Both the position numbers and the translations under genes were made by a program. Source: CBDDFS01 sp965227255 (lineage in GTDB: Bacteria; Bacteroidota; Bacteroidia; Flavobacteriales_E; Vicingaceae). Taken from it: DNA of 64,000 bases. Numbering within the stretch: the stretch's first letter is position 1; the number at the start of each line of letters is the position of its first letter. The stretch lies in contig CBDDFS010000004.1 in NCBI GenBank assembly GCA_965227255.1, positions 235,253 through 299,252 of the forward strand. Reading direction: 5' to 3'. This document shows positions 17,158-26,271 of this stretch, piece after piece. Under the pieces are notes generated by a model that saw only the letters and a list, made by a program, of their open reading frames with translations, was not told the DNA's origin and made no database searches.

Positions 17158-17943
17158 ATGAAAAAAATATCAAAAAACCTTCAGTATCTGCGCAAACAGC
17201 GCGGTCTGAGCCAGGAAGCAATGGCAGATGAACTGGGGCTTACACGGTCAAGAATCGGATCTTATGAAGAAAATCGTTCAGAGCCACCCATTGAAACACT
17301 TATACAGTTGTCGCAATATTTTGAATTACCCATCGATGTTCTGGTAAAACACGATCTGAGTTTGAGCCAGGAAAAAAGCTTCATAGAACTGGGCAATCAT
17401 CGGGTTCTCTTCCCTATTGTGGTAAACGATGAGAATGAAGACATCATTGAAGTGGTACCGGTAAAGGCATCAGCAGGTTATCTGAATGGATATGCCGATC
17501 CGGAATACATTGAGCAGTTGGAACAGATCAAGTTGCCCTTCATTCCCACGGGAAAACACAGAGCCTTTCCGATCAAAGGAGATTCCATGCTACCTATAAA
17601 AGAAGGATCATGGGTTATTGGTAAATACATGGAAGACATGAGGGATGTCAAAGACGGAAGAACCTATATCCTATTGACCAAGGACGAAGGAATTGTATAC
17701 AAGAGAGTATACCGCAGTCTGAACGATGAAAGTGGAAATGAAAGCAGTGATGTACTTATTCTTAAGTCAGATAACAAAGTATACGATCCCTACCCTGTTC
17801 ATCTTAAAGACATTCTCGAGATCTGGGAATTCACATGCAGCATCCGTACTGAAGAATATGATGAAGGTGAATTGAAAGTGGAAAGTATAATGAGGATGCT
17901 TAGAGAGCTTCAGGTGGAATTGGAACCATTAAAAAAGAGTTAA
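17158..17943 (+). CDS. XRE-HTH / S24 LexA-like autocleaving repressor
   Basis: A 261-residue regulator: XRE helix-turn-helix at 5-60 (LRKQRGLSQEAMADELGL, TRSRIGSYE) and an S24 peptidase domain at about 95-235. The self-cleavage residues are visible: Ala106-Gly107 in KASAGYL, Ser143 in KGDSMLP and Lys182 in VYKRVY. Such proteins repress SOS-type genes until RecA-stimulated cleavage or act as LexA substitutes in Bacteroidota. It is divergent from the DUF559-dnaE-dinB genes, so it is their likely regulator. A helical C-terminal tail of about 25 residues follows the peptidase. Confidence 0.88.
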   Translation: MKKISKNLQYLRKQRGLSQEAMADELGLTRSRIGSYEENRSEPPIETLIQLSQYFELPIDVLVKHDLSLSQEKSFIELGNHRVLFPIVVNDENEDIIEVVPVKASAGYLNGYADPEYIEQLEQIKLPFIPTGKHRAFPIKGDSMLPIKEGSWVIGKYMEDMRDVKDGRTYILLTKDEGIVYKRVYRSLNDESGNESSDVLILKSDNKVYDPYPVHLKDILEIWEFTCSIRTEEYDEGELKVESIMRMLRELQVELEPLKKS

Positions 17944-18008
17944 AAGGTAATTCACCTTAAAAGGGTAATGCATAACCGACTTTCCTATCTTTAGGAGAAA
18001 ATCGAGAT

Positions 18009-19358
18009 ATGCGTTCTTTTATCACAGCCTGTCTGTTAATCATAGTTTCTCAAATTCATAGTCAAACAGACAAAGGAGATCGAATTCTGGCTTGGCAAAT
18101 AGATATGGCCGAAAATGCCAATTATGACTCAGCTTTTGCTTATGCCAAAACAGCATGTATGGAGTCTGTTCATTTATTTTTCCCTTGGTCTGATCTCGAG
18201 CCCGACACTGGTAATTTTGATGCAACCTTCATCTCTTCATTTCTCGATGTAATAAACCTTTACTATCCGGCAAATGGAACTAAAGTTGAATTGCAAATGG
18301 CAACAATGAACACGGTTGCCAAGGAAGTGCCATCTGAATTGGCAGGTGTAGACTTTAGCGATGCGAGTATGATTCGAATATTCAAAAGAGCTCTTGATAC
18401 GGTATTTGAGCACATTCCTGATGTTAAACTCGCCGCTTTGAATATCGGAAATGAAAGCGATATTTTCATGGGTACGGATGCCAGTCAATACAGTGCGTAT
18501 AAGGTATTTCTTGATTCTGTCATTCCTTACGCAAAACAGTTATACTTCAATATACATGGTGATGAACTCAAAGTTGGAACCACCTTTACACATGCCGGAA
18601 TAACTGATGATAATCGCAAAAATTTGTGTGCTTCTGTAAACTTAGGACTCGATATTGTGAGCGTTACTTATTATCCACTTGAATCAAATTTCACTATGAA
18701 AGATCCCGTAGTGGTCAGTCAGGATTTTGACGAAATCGTTTCTATTTATCCAGACACCAATCAGCCTATTTATTTCGTTGAATGTGGCTACAGTTCAAGT
18801 GTAGTCTGCAACAGCTCAGACAGTCTGCAGGCCGAGTTTTATCAACAAGTATTTGTTGCATGGGATGCAAATCAAGAAAATATCAAATACCTGACGATTT
18901 TTAAATCCACTGATTGGTCCTTGCAGACTGTGCAAGACCTCGGAGTGTACTATGGTATTTCTGATACTGTATTTCTTGAATATCTCCGTTCACTTGGGGT
19001 CAGGACCTGGCCAAATAATGGAAATAACAAACAAGCTTATTACGAGATTTTATGCCAACTCGAAGCGCGCAATTGGTGTTCTTCAGCTAACTGCCTCTGG
19101 TCGGGAGTTGAGAATAATGCTATCGAAAACGAATTAAACATCTACCCCAATCCTAATAATGGTCACTTTTCTATTGAAACGAGGGAATCGAATAAGGAAG
19201 AAATAAAAGTGTTTGATGCAAGTGGAAATAAAATTCCATTTGAATCAATCCAATATGAAGATCATTTGGAGATTAAAATGAATACCCCTCCTGGAATTTA
19301 CATCATTCAATATTTTGATCTAAAACGATTCCATACCCAACGATTCATAGTTAAATAG
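18009..19358 (+). CDS. Secreted TIM-barrel protein, clan GH-A-like, with T9SS domain
   Basis: A 449-residue exported protein. After the signal peptide (QIHSQ) comes a domain of about 330 residues with features of clan GH-A glycosidases: LNIGNESD (Asn148-Glu149, acid/base position) and IYFVECGY (Glu258, nucleophile position), spaced as in that clan. I cannot assign a GH family number. The C-terminus is a T9SS domain (NIYPNPNNGHF ... GIYIIQYF). It is followed 57 bases later by a sulfatase on the same strand, consistent with attack on a sulfated glycan, but no SusCD pair is present. Confidence 0.7.
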   Translation: MRSFITACLLIIVSQIHSQTDKGDRILAWQIDMAENANYDSAFAYAKTACMESVHLFFPWSDLEPDTGNFDATFISSFLDVINLYYPANGTKVELQMATMNTVAKEVPSELAGVDFSDASMIRIFKRALDTVFEHIPDVKLAALNIGNESDIFMGTDASQYSAYKVFLDSVIPYAKQLYFNIHGDELKVGTTFTHAGITDDNRKNLCASVNLGLDIVSVTYYPLESNFTMKDPVVVSQDFDEIVSIYPDTNQPIYFVECGYSSSVVCNSSDSLQAEFYQQVFVAWDANQENIKYLTIFKSTDWSLQTVQDLGVYYGISDTVFLEYLRSLGVRTWPNNGNNKQAYYEILCQLEARNWCSSANCLWSGVENNAIENELNIYPNPNNGHFSIETRESNKEEIKVFDASGNKIPFESIQYEDHLEIKMNTPPGIYIIQYFDLKRFHTQRFIVK

Positions 19359-19389
19359 AATTGAAAGCTTTTCGTGTTTAGCTGTTTTT

Positions 19390-19397
19390 TATATTTG
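19390..19397 (+). promoter_or_regulatory. Candidate -7 element of the sulfatase gene
   Basis: TATATTTG matches the Bacteroidota consensus TAnnTTTG, 18 bases before the ATG at 19416. A matching -33 element is not clear. It would allow the sulfatase to be transcribed separately from the upstream glycosidase-like gene. Confidence 0.4.
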
Positions 19398-19415
19398 ATC
19401 AAAACCAAATCAAAT

Positions 19416-21116
19416 ATGAGACGAATTCTCTTTCTGGCAGGACTCATCTTACCTCTTTTCGGAATAGGTCAGGTAGTTCACGATGCCGAATACTACATAA
19501 TCGAAGCGCAGAATGGCGAGAAATGGTCGGCCGAAGACAAAGACATCCAGCAAAAGCTGGCTGATCTGAAAAAGAAACACGGAACACCACCCAATATAGT
19601 TTACATCCTTTGGGATGATCAGCCTTACGGAGTAGTTGGCTTTCCACATTTGCAAAAGAACATGGGCTTGAGCACGCCCAATATCAATAAAGTTGCAGAT
19701 GAAGGAATCAACTTCACAAGAATGTACACTGAACCTTCGTGCACACCAACGAGAGTTGCTTTTCTTACCGGCAGACATCCCGTAAGAAACGGAATGGGTG
19801 TGGTTGGAATGCCTCATGACTTTGCCGGACTTGCCGATGAAGAAGTAACAATTGCCGAAGTCCTTTCTCAGGCCGGATATGCCACCGCTCATTTTGGAAA
19901 AGGTCACTTAGGGGACATTGAAGAAAGTTATCTACACAATCAAGGTTTTGATGAAGCTTTGTTCACTCCCATGAACCAAATAACTTCCTTGTATGATCCT
20001 GCAGGTACAGCGGTAAACGCTGTTCTTGGATTTTCAGATCAAATCTACATGAAGGATCCCTATCAATTAGATGATCCAGGCTTACTTCCTAAAGGTTGGG
20101 TTCAAATTATTGAAGGAAAAAAAGGTGAATTAGGAGCCGAATGGTGTGGAAATTCCAATGAATGCTTTGAGAAAATGGAAGCCGAATCGGAAAAGAGAAC
20201 GATCGAATTCATTAGAAAGAATGCTCAGGCTAATAAACCATTCTTCGTTGAATACTGGCCAAACTTCTTGAATTTCCTGGCGCCAGAAGCACCTAAAAAA
20301 TCAGTTAATGGAGGGAAGGTTGCCGGAGCTTATGGCCGAGTTGATGCCTTTGTTGGTCAAGTTATGGATGTACTGAAAGAAGAGGGAATTGAAGAGAATA
20401 CTTTGTTCTTGATCATGGCAGATAACGGCCCGATGATTCACAATCCACCACCGGGATGGGGAATGACAGAGACTTTTTACAGAGGCGGAAAGGGAGATTT
20501 CACAGAAGGAGGAGTTCGAGTTCCTGCAATGGCAAGGTGGCCTGGTGTTATTGAAGAAGGGCAACTTGTGGGTGATATAGTTCATGTTTCCGATCTATTT
20601 ACAACATTCGCAACGCTGGCAGGAGCTGAAAAATATATACCTCAGGATCGTGTAATTGATGGCCTTAATCAAACATCTATCATTTTCAATGGTGATACCT
20701 ATGGTAGAAGAGATTACGTATTTATATACCAGGGGCATACGTTAGGTGCCATTGTAAAAGGCAGGTATAAAAGGCATATGATAAGCTCTGATTCGGAGGG
20801 TTCAGCAGGTATATCATCCGATTTCTATGATCTATATCAGGATCCAAGGGAAATGAATGGAATGCTGGTTCCGCTTATTCATACCCAGGGACAATTCAAC
20901 CGTATCTACATTAGGCATATGCTGACCAAAGAAAAGTATCCAGACAAGTCTAATGCCAAGGGTGTTCCATTAACCGGGCTGTCAAATGCAAGACCAGAAA
21001 CAAAAGCTATAAAAGAGACCGTAGAACGCAATATGAAAAATATGCCGTTCGAAGTTGATGATTACATTGAATATGACGACCCAAAAATCAAATTAGATGG
21101 TGATTGGGGAGATTGA
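19416..21116 (+). CDS. Arylsulfatase (type I sulfatase)
   Basis: A 566-residue exported sulfatase. The ATG at 19416 opens a signal peptide (MRRILFLAGLILPLFGIGQ). The metal-binding start YILWDDQPYG is followed by the signature SCTPTRVAFLTGRHP, in which Cys109 of CTPTR is the residue converted to formylglycine. LIMADNGPM supplies further metal ligands. The C-terminal region (KGRYKRHMISSDSEG, LYQDPREMNGM) fits the arylsulfatase A-like group. It hydrolyses sulfate esters; the substrate is unknown. The maturase (FGE or anSME) must be elsewhere. Confidence 0.9.
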   Translation: MRRILFLAGLILPLFGIGQVVHDAEYYIIEAQNGEKWSAEDKDIQQKLADLKKKHGTPPNIVYILWDDQPYGVVGFPHLQKNMGLSTPNINKVADEGINFTRMYTEPSCTPTRVAFLTGRHPVRNGMGVVGMPHDFAGLADEEVTIAEVLSQAGYATAHFGKGHLGDIEESYLHNQGFDEALFTPMNQITSLYDPAGTAVNAVLGFSDQIYMKDPYQLDDPGLLPKGWVQIIEGKKGELGAEWCGNSNECFEKMEAESEKRTIEFIRKNAQANKPFFVEYWPNFLNFLAPEAPKKSVNGGKVAGAYGRVDAFVGQVMDVLKEEGIEENTLFLIMADNGPMIHNPPPGWGMTETFYRGGKGDFTEGGVRVPAMARWPGVIEEGQLVGDIVHVSDLFTTFATLAGAEKYIPQDRVIDGLNQTSIIFNGDTYGRRDYVFIYQGHTLGAIVKGRYKRHMISSDSEGSAGISSDFYDLYQDPREMNGMLVPLIHTQGQFNRIYIRHMLTKEKYPDKSNAKGVPLTGLSNARPETKAIKETVERNMKNMPFEVDDYIEYDDPKIKLDGDWGD

Positions 21117-21121
21117 TTTTA

Positions 21122-21149
21122 ATTATGAATGATGAATTATAGATTATAA
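21122..21149. repeat. Four tandem heptamers left of the terminator
   Basis: Units ATTATGA, ATGATGA, ATTATAG and ATTATAA lie between the sulfatase stop codon and the terminator hairpin. ATAGATTATAAA here is the exact reverse complement of TTTATAATCTAT in the array at 21195-21222. Confidence 0.75.
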
Positions 21150-21153
21150 ATGT

Positions 21154-21173
21154 GGGGCTTCGGCCCCTTTTTT
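21154..21173 (+). terminator. Rho-independent terminator after the sulfatase
   Basis: A perfect GGGGC stem closes on a TTCG tetraloop and GCCCC, followed by six T residues. It ends the sulfatase transcript. The flanking inverted heptamer arrays could extend the stem. Confidence 0.9.
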
Positions 21174-21194
21174 CATGGTATCAGAAACTTAAAA

Positions 21195-21222
21195 TTTATA
21201 ATCTATCATCTATCATTTTAAT
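21195..21222. repeat. Four tandem heptamers right of the terminator
   Basis: Units TTTATAA, TCTATCA, TCTATCA and TTTTAAT. They are inverted relative to the array at 21122-21149. The TGA stop codon of the convergent metallo-hydrolase gene (21213-21215) lies inside the array. Confidence 0.75.
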
Positions 21223-22352
21223 CCTTCCCACCAAGGATCATTAGGTACATAGGCAGGTATAATCACCTCTTCTCCTATCACAGGTGTCAGCAATGGCATT
21301 CCCAATTCTTTAGCCTTTTTCGAGACCCGAATGGCGGGCTCATCCCAATCATGAAGGGCAAGGTTGAATGCTCCCCAGTGAATTGGCATCATCAAACGAC
21401 CATTTAGATCTACTGCTGCCTGAGCACTTTCTTCGGGCATACAATGTATGGCACTCCACTTTTCGTTATAAGCGCCACATTCCATCAGACAAAGGTCGAA
21501 AGGTCCTTCTTTCTCCCCTATTCTCTTGAATCCATCCCAGTATCCACCATCTCCACTGAAGAAAACTTTGTGATTTTCTCCCTGAATCACCCAGGAAGTC
21601 CAGAGTGTGGAGTTTCGATCTGTCAGGGCTCTTCCGCTAAAATGCCTGGCCGGAGTGGATACCAACCTTAAACCTTCAAATTCTTTCTCGTCCCACCACT
21701 GCAGGACGTTTATCTTCTCTCTTTCAACGCCCCATTTGACCAAATGACTCTCCAAACCCATTGGCACAAACCAAGCTTTTACTTTACCCTTGATCTTCAC
21801 AACAGTTGGATGATCCAGGTGATCATAATGATCATGAGAAAACAAGACAGCATCAATTTCCGGTAGGTCGTCCAGGTCAATAGGTAGTTTAGAATTAAAC
21901 CTTCCCGGTCCTAATCTTTTATGCGGAGCTGCAGCTTCTCCCAACATTGGATCCAACAGTAATCTTTTTCCATCAATTTCGAGGTAAATGGCAGAATGAC
22001 CAAACCATCTCATATATAAATTAGAATCATTATGTATCGCAAGGTCATTATTAGAAAAATCTTTCTGAGGCAAAGTCTTTTCCGGCTCTTTCCTTCCTTT
22101 TACAAAGTAGAATTCCTTCATGAGTGACGGAATGTCTTTCATATTGATATCCATTAAGGTCTCAACGGCATTTTCGAATTTCATGCCATCAAAATATTGG
22201 AATGATTTATAGCTCTCTCTTGACTCTGCTGTGGGTTTCTTTCCGAATTGCGGAGCTGTGTATACCCAGATCAGACCAAGCACACCAATAAGCACCAACA
22301 ATTCAATGATTATCCATACCATTTGCTTGAAGGTTTTGAGAATAATTTTCAT
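21213..22352 (-). CDS. Membrane-anchored metallo-beta-lactamase-fold hydrolase (NAPE-PLD/UlaG-like)
   Basis: A 379-residue protein with one N-terminal transmembrane segment (about 12-31) and a metallo-beta-lactamase domain from about 113. The metal motif is intact: SHDHYDHLDH (His173, His175, Asp177, His178), with further ligands in PARHFSGR, FFSGDGGY and PIHWGAF. The sequence MRWFGHSAIYLEIDG is typical of the NAPE-hydrolysing phospholipase D/UlaG group. A membrane-near phosphodiesterase or lactonase is likely; the substrate is not known. Confidence 0.82.
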   Translation of the reverse strand: MKIILKTFKQMVWIIIELLVLIGVLGLIWVYTAPQFGKKPTAESRESYKSFQYFDGMKFENAVETLMDINMKDIPSLMKEFYFVKGRKEPEKTLPQKDFSNNDLAIHNDSNLYMRWFGHSAIYLEIDGKRLLLDPMLGEAAAPHKRLGPGRFNSKLPIDLDDLPEIDAVLFSHDHYDHLDHPTVVKIKGKVKAWFVPMGLESHLVKWGVEREKINVLQWWDEKEFEGLRLVSTPARHFSGRALTDRNSTLWTSWVIQGENHKVFFSGDGGYWDGFKRIGEKEGPFDLCLMECGAYNEKWSAIHCMPEESAQAAVDLNGRLMMPIHWGAFNLALHDWDEPAIRVSKKAKELGMPLLTPVIGEEVIIPAYVPNDPWWEGLK

Positions 22353-22406
22353 AGTCGTCTAAAGTAGACAAAAACCAATGCGCATTTGTTATCTTGTTGA
22401 TTCGAA

Positions 22407-22748
22407 ATGCAGGCAATGAATAAAAAGGAGCTCGAAGAAGTACGAAGTCAAATCGAAAAGGAAATTATCAAAACTGAGGAAACGATTTCTGAGTACAAAG
22501 AAATGACTCAACCCATAGCTCCTGAAAATGCCATTGGCAGACTCTCCAGAATGGATGCCATAAATAATAAAAGTGTTACTGAAGCAGCACTCAGAAAGGC
22601 CGAAGAAAAACTTAAGAATCTGAAGTTTCTTGTCACGAAGGTCGACGATGCCGACTTCGGATTATGCAGAAGATGCAAGAATCAAATTCCACTTCCCAGA
22701 CTTCTATTTATGCCTCAGTCTCCTTTTTGTGTGAACTGCGCAGCGTAA
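22407..22748 (+). CDS. TraR/DksA-family zinc-finger protein
   Basis: A 113-residue protein with an N-terminal coiled coil (about 5-80) and a C-terminal four-Cys zinc finger (CRRCKNQ ... CVNC, about 93-111). This is the architecture of DksA/TraR proteins, which enter the RNA polymerase secondary channel and modulate transcription with ppGpp. The tip acidic residues of DksA are not clearly aligned, so a DksA-like effect is inferred. A start three codons downstream (22416) is also possible. Confidence 0.85.
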   Translation: MQAMNKKELEEVRSQIEKEIIKTEETISEYKEMTQPIAPENAIGRLSRMDAINNKSVTEAALRKAEEKLKNLKFLVTKVDDADFGLCRRCKNQIPLPRLLFMPQSPFCVNCAA

Positions 22749-22791
22749 CATTTTGGTAAATTTTCGTTACATATACATCGAAAGCTACAAT

Positions 22792-23746
22792 ATGCGTCTT
22801 TCTTTAAGCCTATTCTTCATCGTTTTATTGAATTCTGGCCTTTATTGTCAGGAAGATGTGTGCGCCTGCGCTTCCTATAATTCATTTGATAATAAAGAAT
22901 CTTTTGAAAAACTATTCCCTGTTGATCTAATGAAGCAGCATGGAATAAAGGAGATAATGGTATACAACACGGTTAATAAAGTGCATACTGAAGACAACGG
23001 AAATGAAAGCACAAACGAAATTGGCATGAAATATCGTGAGACCAAATACAGCCTTTCATCTGATGGTCTCATCACATCCCGAATTTCTTTTAATCGCATG
23101 GGCCAGTACCACTCACTCTATTGAATACGAAAGAAATCAACTGGGGCAATATCACAAAGCAGAGTTTCAACTATCTGGACAGTCTCGGCCGAAAAATTCT
23201 AAATTGGAATCCACAGATCATTGACTATGAATACGATTCCAAAGGCAGGATGATCAAGTCAAAAAACAGGGACAGCAATAGGGAATGTAGTTGACGATGA
23301 TAAGACTAATTATGTCACTATCACTTATGATGAGATGGATAGAAGGCTTTCATACACTGTGGTTTTTCTATTACGATTGGACAGAGCCCTCCAAAAGCAT
23401 TAGAACATATAAATATTCGGATAGTGATTTAACAGGGAGCTCGAAAACGTTTAGGAATGGTGAGCTGGGAAACCGATCCGAAATGAAGTTCAACGATTCC
23501 TGGACCATACTGTCTGAAAAAAGCTACAATGTGAAAGCAGAAGCCTTTAGTTTTAGTTATCGCTATAACTACGATGTTGAGGGTCGTTTAGTTGAGTTTG
23601 AACTAAAAGCTGGTCAGGGAGGCGGTAGTGAATGTCCTGATGGCGGGACATTCAAGGAGAAATATATTTACAAAGACGGTCTACTTGTTGAATTATTACA
23701 TCGATTCGATGACAACCTGTGCAGGTTGACAATTGAAGACAAATAA
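22792..23746 (+). pseudogene. Secreted YD-repeat-like protein, broken by at least three frameshifts
   Basis: The ATG at 22792 opens a signal peptide (MRLSLSLFFIVLLNSGLYCQ). The reading then changes frame near 23100-23120, near 23270-23290 and near 23345-23365, each time continuing a coherent protein: SFNYLDSLGRKI and IDYEYDSKGRMIKS in one frame, YVTITYDEMDRRLSYT in the next, SIRTYKYSDSDLTGSS and RYNYDVEGRLVEFEL in the last. These are YD/RHS-like repeats without a toxin tail. Conservation on both sides of each break points to base-calling errors rather than decay. Confidence 0.6.
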
Positions 23747-23807
23747 ACTCAGTATAACCGCATCATCTTTCAGCGACTGGTATACTGATTGCGAAATTGT
23801 AATTGAT

Positions 23808-24098
23808 TTAAGCTACTTTTTTAGCTCCTGTTTCCGTTTCTGAATTATGCTTTCTGATGACACCCCCACTTTCCTGGCCATTCATCTGCCTGCCAATACT
23901 TATGCCTAGCCAGAATAATGTAACCAGCATGGGTCCACCATGAAGAACTAAATCGAACCAATCCATCGGTTGCATTCCAACAGCACCTCCCATTACCCAC
24001 CTTATCTTACCGAACAAATGTGGTTCCGGATAGAATGGAGCCAATGCAAGAGCAAGTGAAAGCACTCCAAACATCCTGATACTGCGGTCGATTTTCAT
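23808..24098 (-). CDS. Small two-helix membrane protein
   Basis: A 96-residue protein with two hydrophobic segments (about 8-22 and 52-68) joined by the conserved-looking loop PEPHLFGKIRWVMGGAVGMQ and DWFDLVLHGGP. Similar small proteins are sometimes labelled RND transporter in databases, a label the length does not support. The function is unknown. Unlike its neighbours it has no frameshift. It is divergent from the thioredoxin gene, with a perfect palindrome between them. Confidence 0.6.
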   Translation of the reverse strand: MKIDRSIRMFGVLSLALALAPFYPEPHLFGKIRWVMGGAVGMQPMDWFDLVLHGGPMLVTLFWLGISIGRQMNGQESGGVIRKHNSETETGAKKVA

Positions 24099-24127
24099 AA
24101 TAGCGAATTTTATACCAAGTAACGAAC

Positions 24128-24151
24128 AAAATGTAATCTAGGTTACATTTT
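24128..24151. promoter_or_regulatory. 24-bp perfect palindrome (9-6-9), Crp/Fnr-like geometry
   Basis: AAAATGTAA and TTACATTTT are exact inverted repeats separated by six bases. The core TGTAA-N6-TTACA has the half-site spacing of Crp/Fnr-family operators (TGTnA-N6-TnACA). It lies 29 bases upstream of the small membrane protein start and 45 bases upstream of the thioredoxin start, so it could control both. Confidence 0.6.
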
Positions 24152-24196
24152 CAGGGAAAATCTCAATATTAATTTTACACTATCAAATGTTTAAAA

Positions 24197-24506
24197 ATGG
24201 CTAAAGCGAGTTTTAAGGATATAATAAATGATGATAAACCAGTCCTGATTGATTTTTCAGCTGAATGGTGTGGGCCTTGTCAAATACTTAAACCCATACT
24301 GGAGGACGTGAAAGCTAAGGTTGGAGATAAGGCAAAAATCGTGAAGATTGATGTAGACAAGAATCCTACCATTGCCAGTCAATTCAGAATTTCAAGGTGT
24401 TCCTACCCTGATGATATTCAGGAATGGAAAGAGCGAATGGCGACAATCAGGAGTTTTACCTGCGGATCAAATTGTTGGTCTACTGGAACAGTATGGAGCA
24501 GCTTAA
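24197..24506 (+). pseudogene. trxA: Thioredoxin, one-base frameshift
   Basis: The first 66 codons read as thioredoxin with the active site SAEWCGPCQ. At 24394-24395 one extra A shifts the frame; removing it restores [20 protein letters not shown] and [17 protein letters not shown] followed by TAA at 24504-24506, giving a full thioredoxin of about 102 residues. Both halves match the family well, so a sequence error is likelier than a dead gene. Its stop overlaps the TypA stop on the other strand by 4 bases. Confidence 0.85.
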
Positions 24507-26271
24507 ACCCAACTGATCTTCCTCATCCGGATATTCTGAGGAGTCACTTCAAGGTATTCGTCTTCTCTGATGTATTCCATAGCTTCCTCCAGTGAGAATT
24601 CGATCTTCGGTGCAATTTTCATTGCTTCATCCGATCCTGATTTTCTCATGTTGGTCAGCTGCTTTCCTTTCACCAGGTTCACACCAAGGTCATTATCTCT
24701 TGAATTTTCTCCCACAACCTGTCCTTTGTAAATCACATCTCCGGGAGCTACAAAAAAATCTACCCCTGTCCTGAAGTTTGTTAAGAGCAAATCCCGTGGC
24801 AGGACCTTGTTCAATTGAAACTAAAGCACCTTTCAATCTGGGTGGCATTTCTGGTATAACCGGTAGGTATTCTCTGAATCTGTGAGTCATTATAGCATGA
24901 CCGGAAGTGGCCGTAAGAATGTTATTTCTCAAGCCAATAATTCCTCTTGCAGGAATATTGAATTCAAGATGTTGAAGATCTCCTTTTGGCTCCATAATAA
25001 GCAGGTTACCTTTTTTCTGTGTAACCAATTCTATGGCTTTTCCTGAGAACTCCTCCGGAACATCAATTACCAAGGTTTCAAAAGGTTCATATTTCTTACC
25101 ATCAATCTCTTTTATGATAACCTTGGGCATTCCCACCTGCAATTCATATCCTTCCCTTCTCATATTCTCTATCAGAACAGATAAATGCATGATCCCTCGA
25201 CCAAATACGTTGAATTTATCTTCTGTGTCGGTCGGTTCGACCCTCAGAGCCAGGTTTTTCTCCATTTCTTTTTCCAGCCTGTCTCGAAGATGTCTCGAAG
25301 TCACAAACTTCCCTTCTTTTCCGAAAAATGGTGAGGTGTTGATCGTGAACAACATACTCATGGTAGGTTCATCCACCTTGATTCTGGGCAAAGCCTCCGG
25401 GTTTTCAAAATCCGCTAGTGTGTCTCCGATATCAAAGGAATCTACTCCTACAATGGCACAAATGTCGCCGCTTCTAACCTTTTCCACTGACATTTTACCT
25501 AGCCCCTCAAATACATCAAGTTCCTTGATCCTGATCTTTTTTTGGCCTTCATTCTGCATCAACATATAGTCCTTCCCTACTTCAAGATCTCCTCTGTATA
25601 CCCTTCCAATGGCAATCTTTCCGACAAAATTTGAAAAATCCAGGCTGGTGATCTGCATTTGTGGACTACCCTCGTTGTACGGTGCCTCCGGAATCACTTC
25701 CAAAATGGTATCGAGCAAGGGAAAAATGTTTTCTGTTTGCTCTTTCCAGTCGGGTGACATCCAACCGTGTTTAGAAGATCCGTAAAGCGTCTGGAAATCA
25801 AGCTGTTCTTCTGTTGCGTCCAGACTGAACATAAGGTCAAAGACTGCCTCATGAACTTCATCCGGCCGACAATTTTCCTTATCCACTTTATTAATCACAA
25901 CAATTGGTTTAAGACCTAATTCAATGGCCTTGCTCAACACAAACCTTGTTTGAGGCATCGGACCTTCAAAGGCATCAACCAGTAATAAAACACCATCGGC
26001 CATTTTCAATACCCTCTCTACTTCACCACCAAAATCGGCGTGACCCGGTGTGTCGATGATATTGATCTTAACATCCTTGTACGTTACAGATACATTTTTA
26101 GAGAGAATGGTAATTCCTCGCTCTTTTTCCTGATCGTTATTATCAAGAATCAATTCACCCGTTTCCTTACGTTGATCTATGGCATTACAGGCATGAATAA
26201 TCTTATCAACCAGGGTTGTTTTGCCGTGGTTCGACGTGTGCTATGATGGCTATGTTCCGAATTGATTTCAT
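24503..26271 (-). pseudogene. typA: Ribosome-associated GTPase TypA/BipA, two frameshifts
   Basis: The natural start is the ATG at 26271 (MKSIRNIAIIAHVD). An extra base at 26230-26231 breaks the P-loop HVDHGKTTLVDK; without it the frame runs into LILDNNDQEKERGITI, DTPGHADFGG and NKVDKENCRPDE. A second break is an A7 run at 24752-24758 that should be A6, after which FFVAPGDVIYKGQVVGE and the C-terminal domain continue to TAA at 24503. All TypA domains (GTPase, domain II, EF-G-like III and V, C-terminal) are otherwise present, so sequence error is the likely cause. Its ATG overlaps the helicase stop. Confidence 0.88.

Noticed and set aside
22792..23746. RHS/polymorphic toxin with immunity gene
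   Set aside because: Only a few YD-like blocks, no RHS core end motif, no toxin domain and no immunity-like gene follow; frame breaks are better explained by sequence error.
23747..23807. Bidirectional terminator (CAGTATA/TATACTG arms)
   Set aside because: The loop is about 24 bases long and no T run follows on either strand, so the call is too weak.
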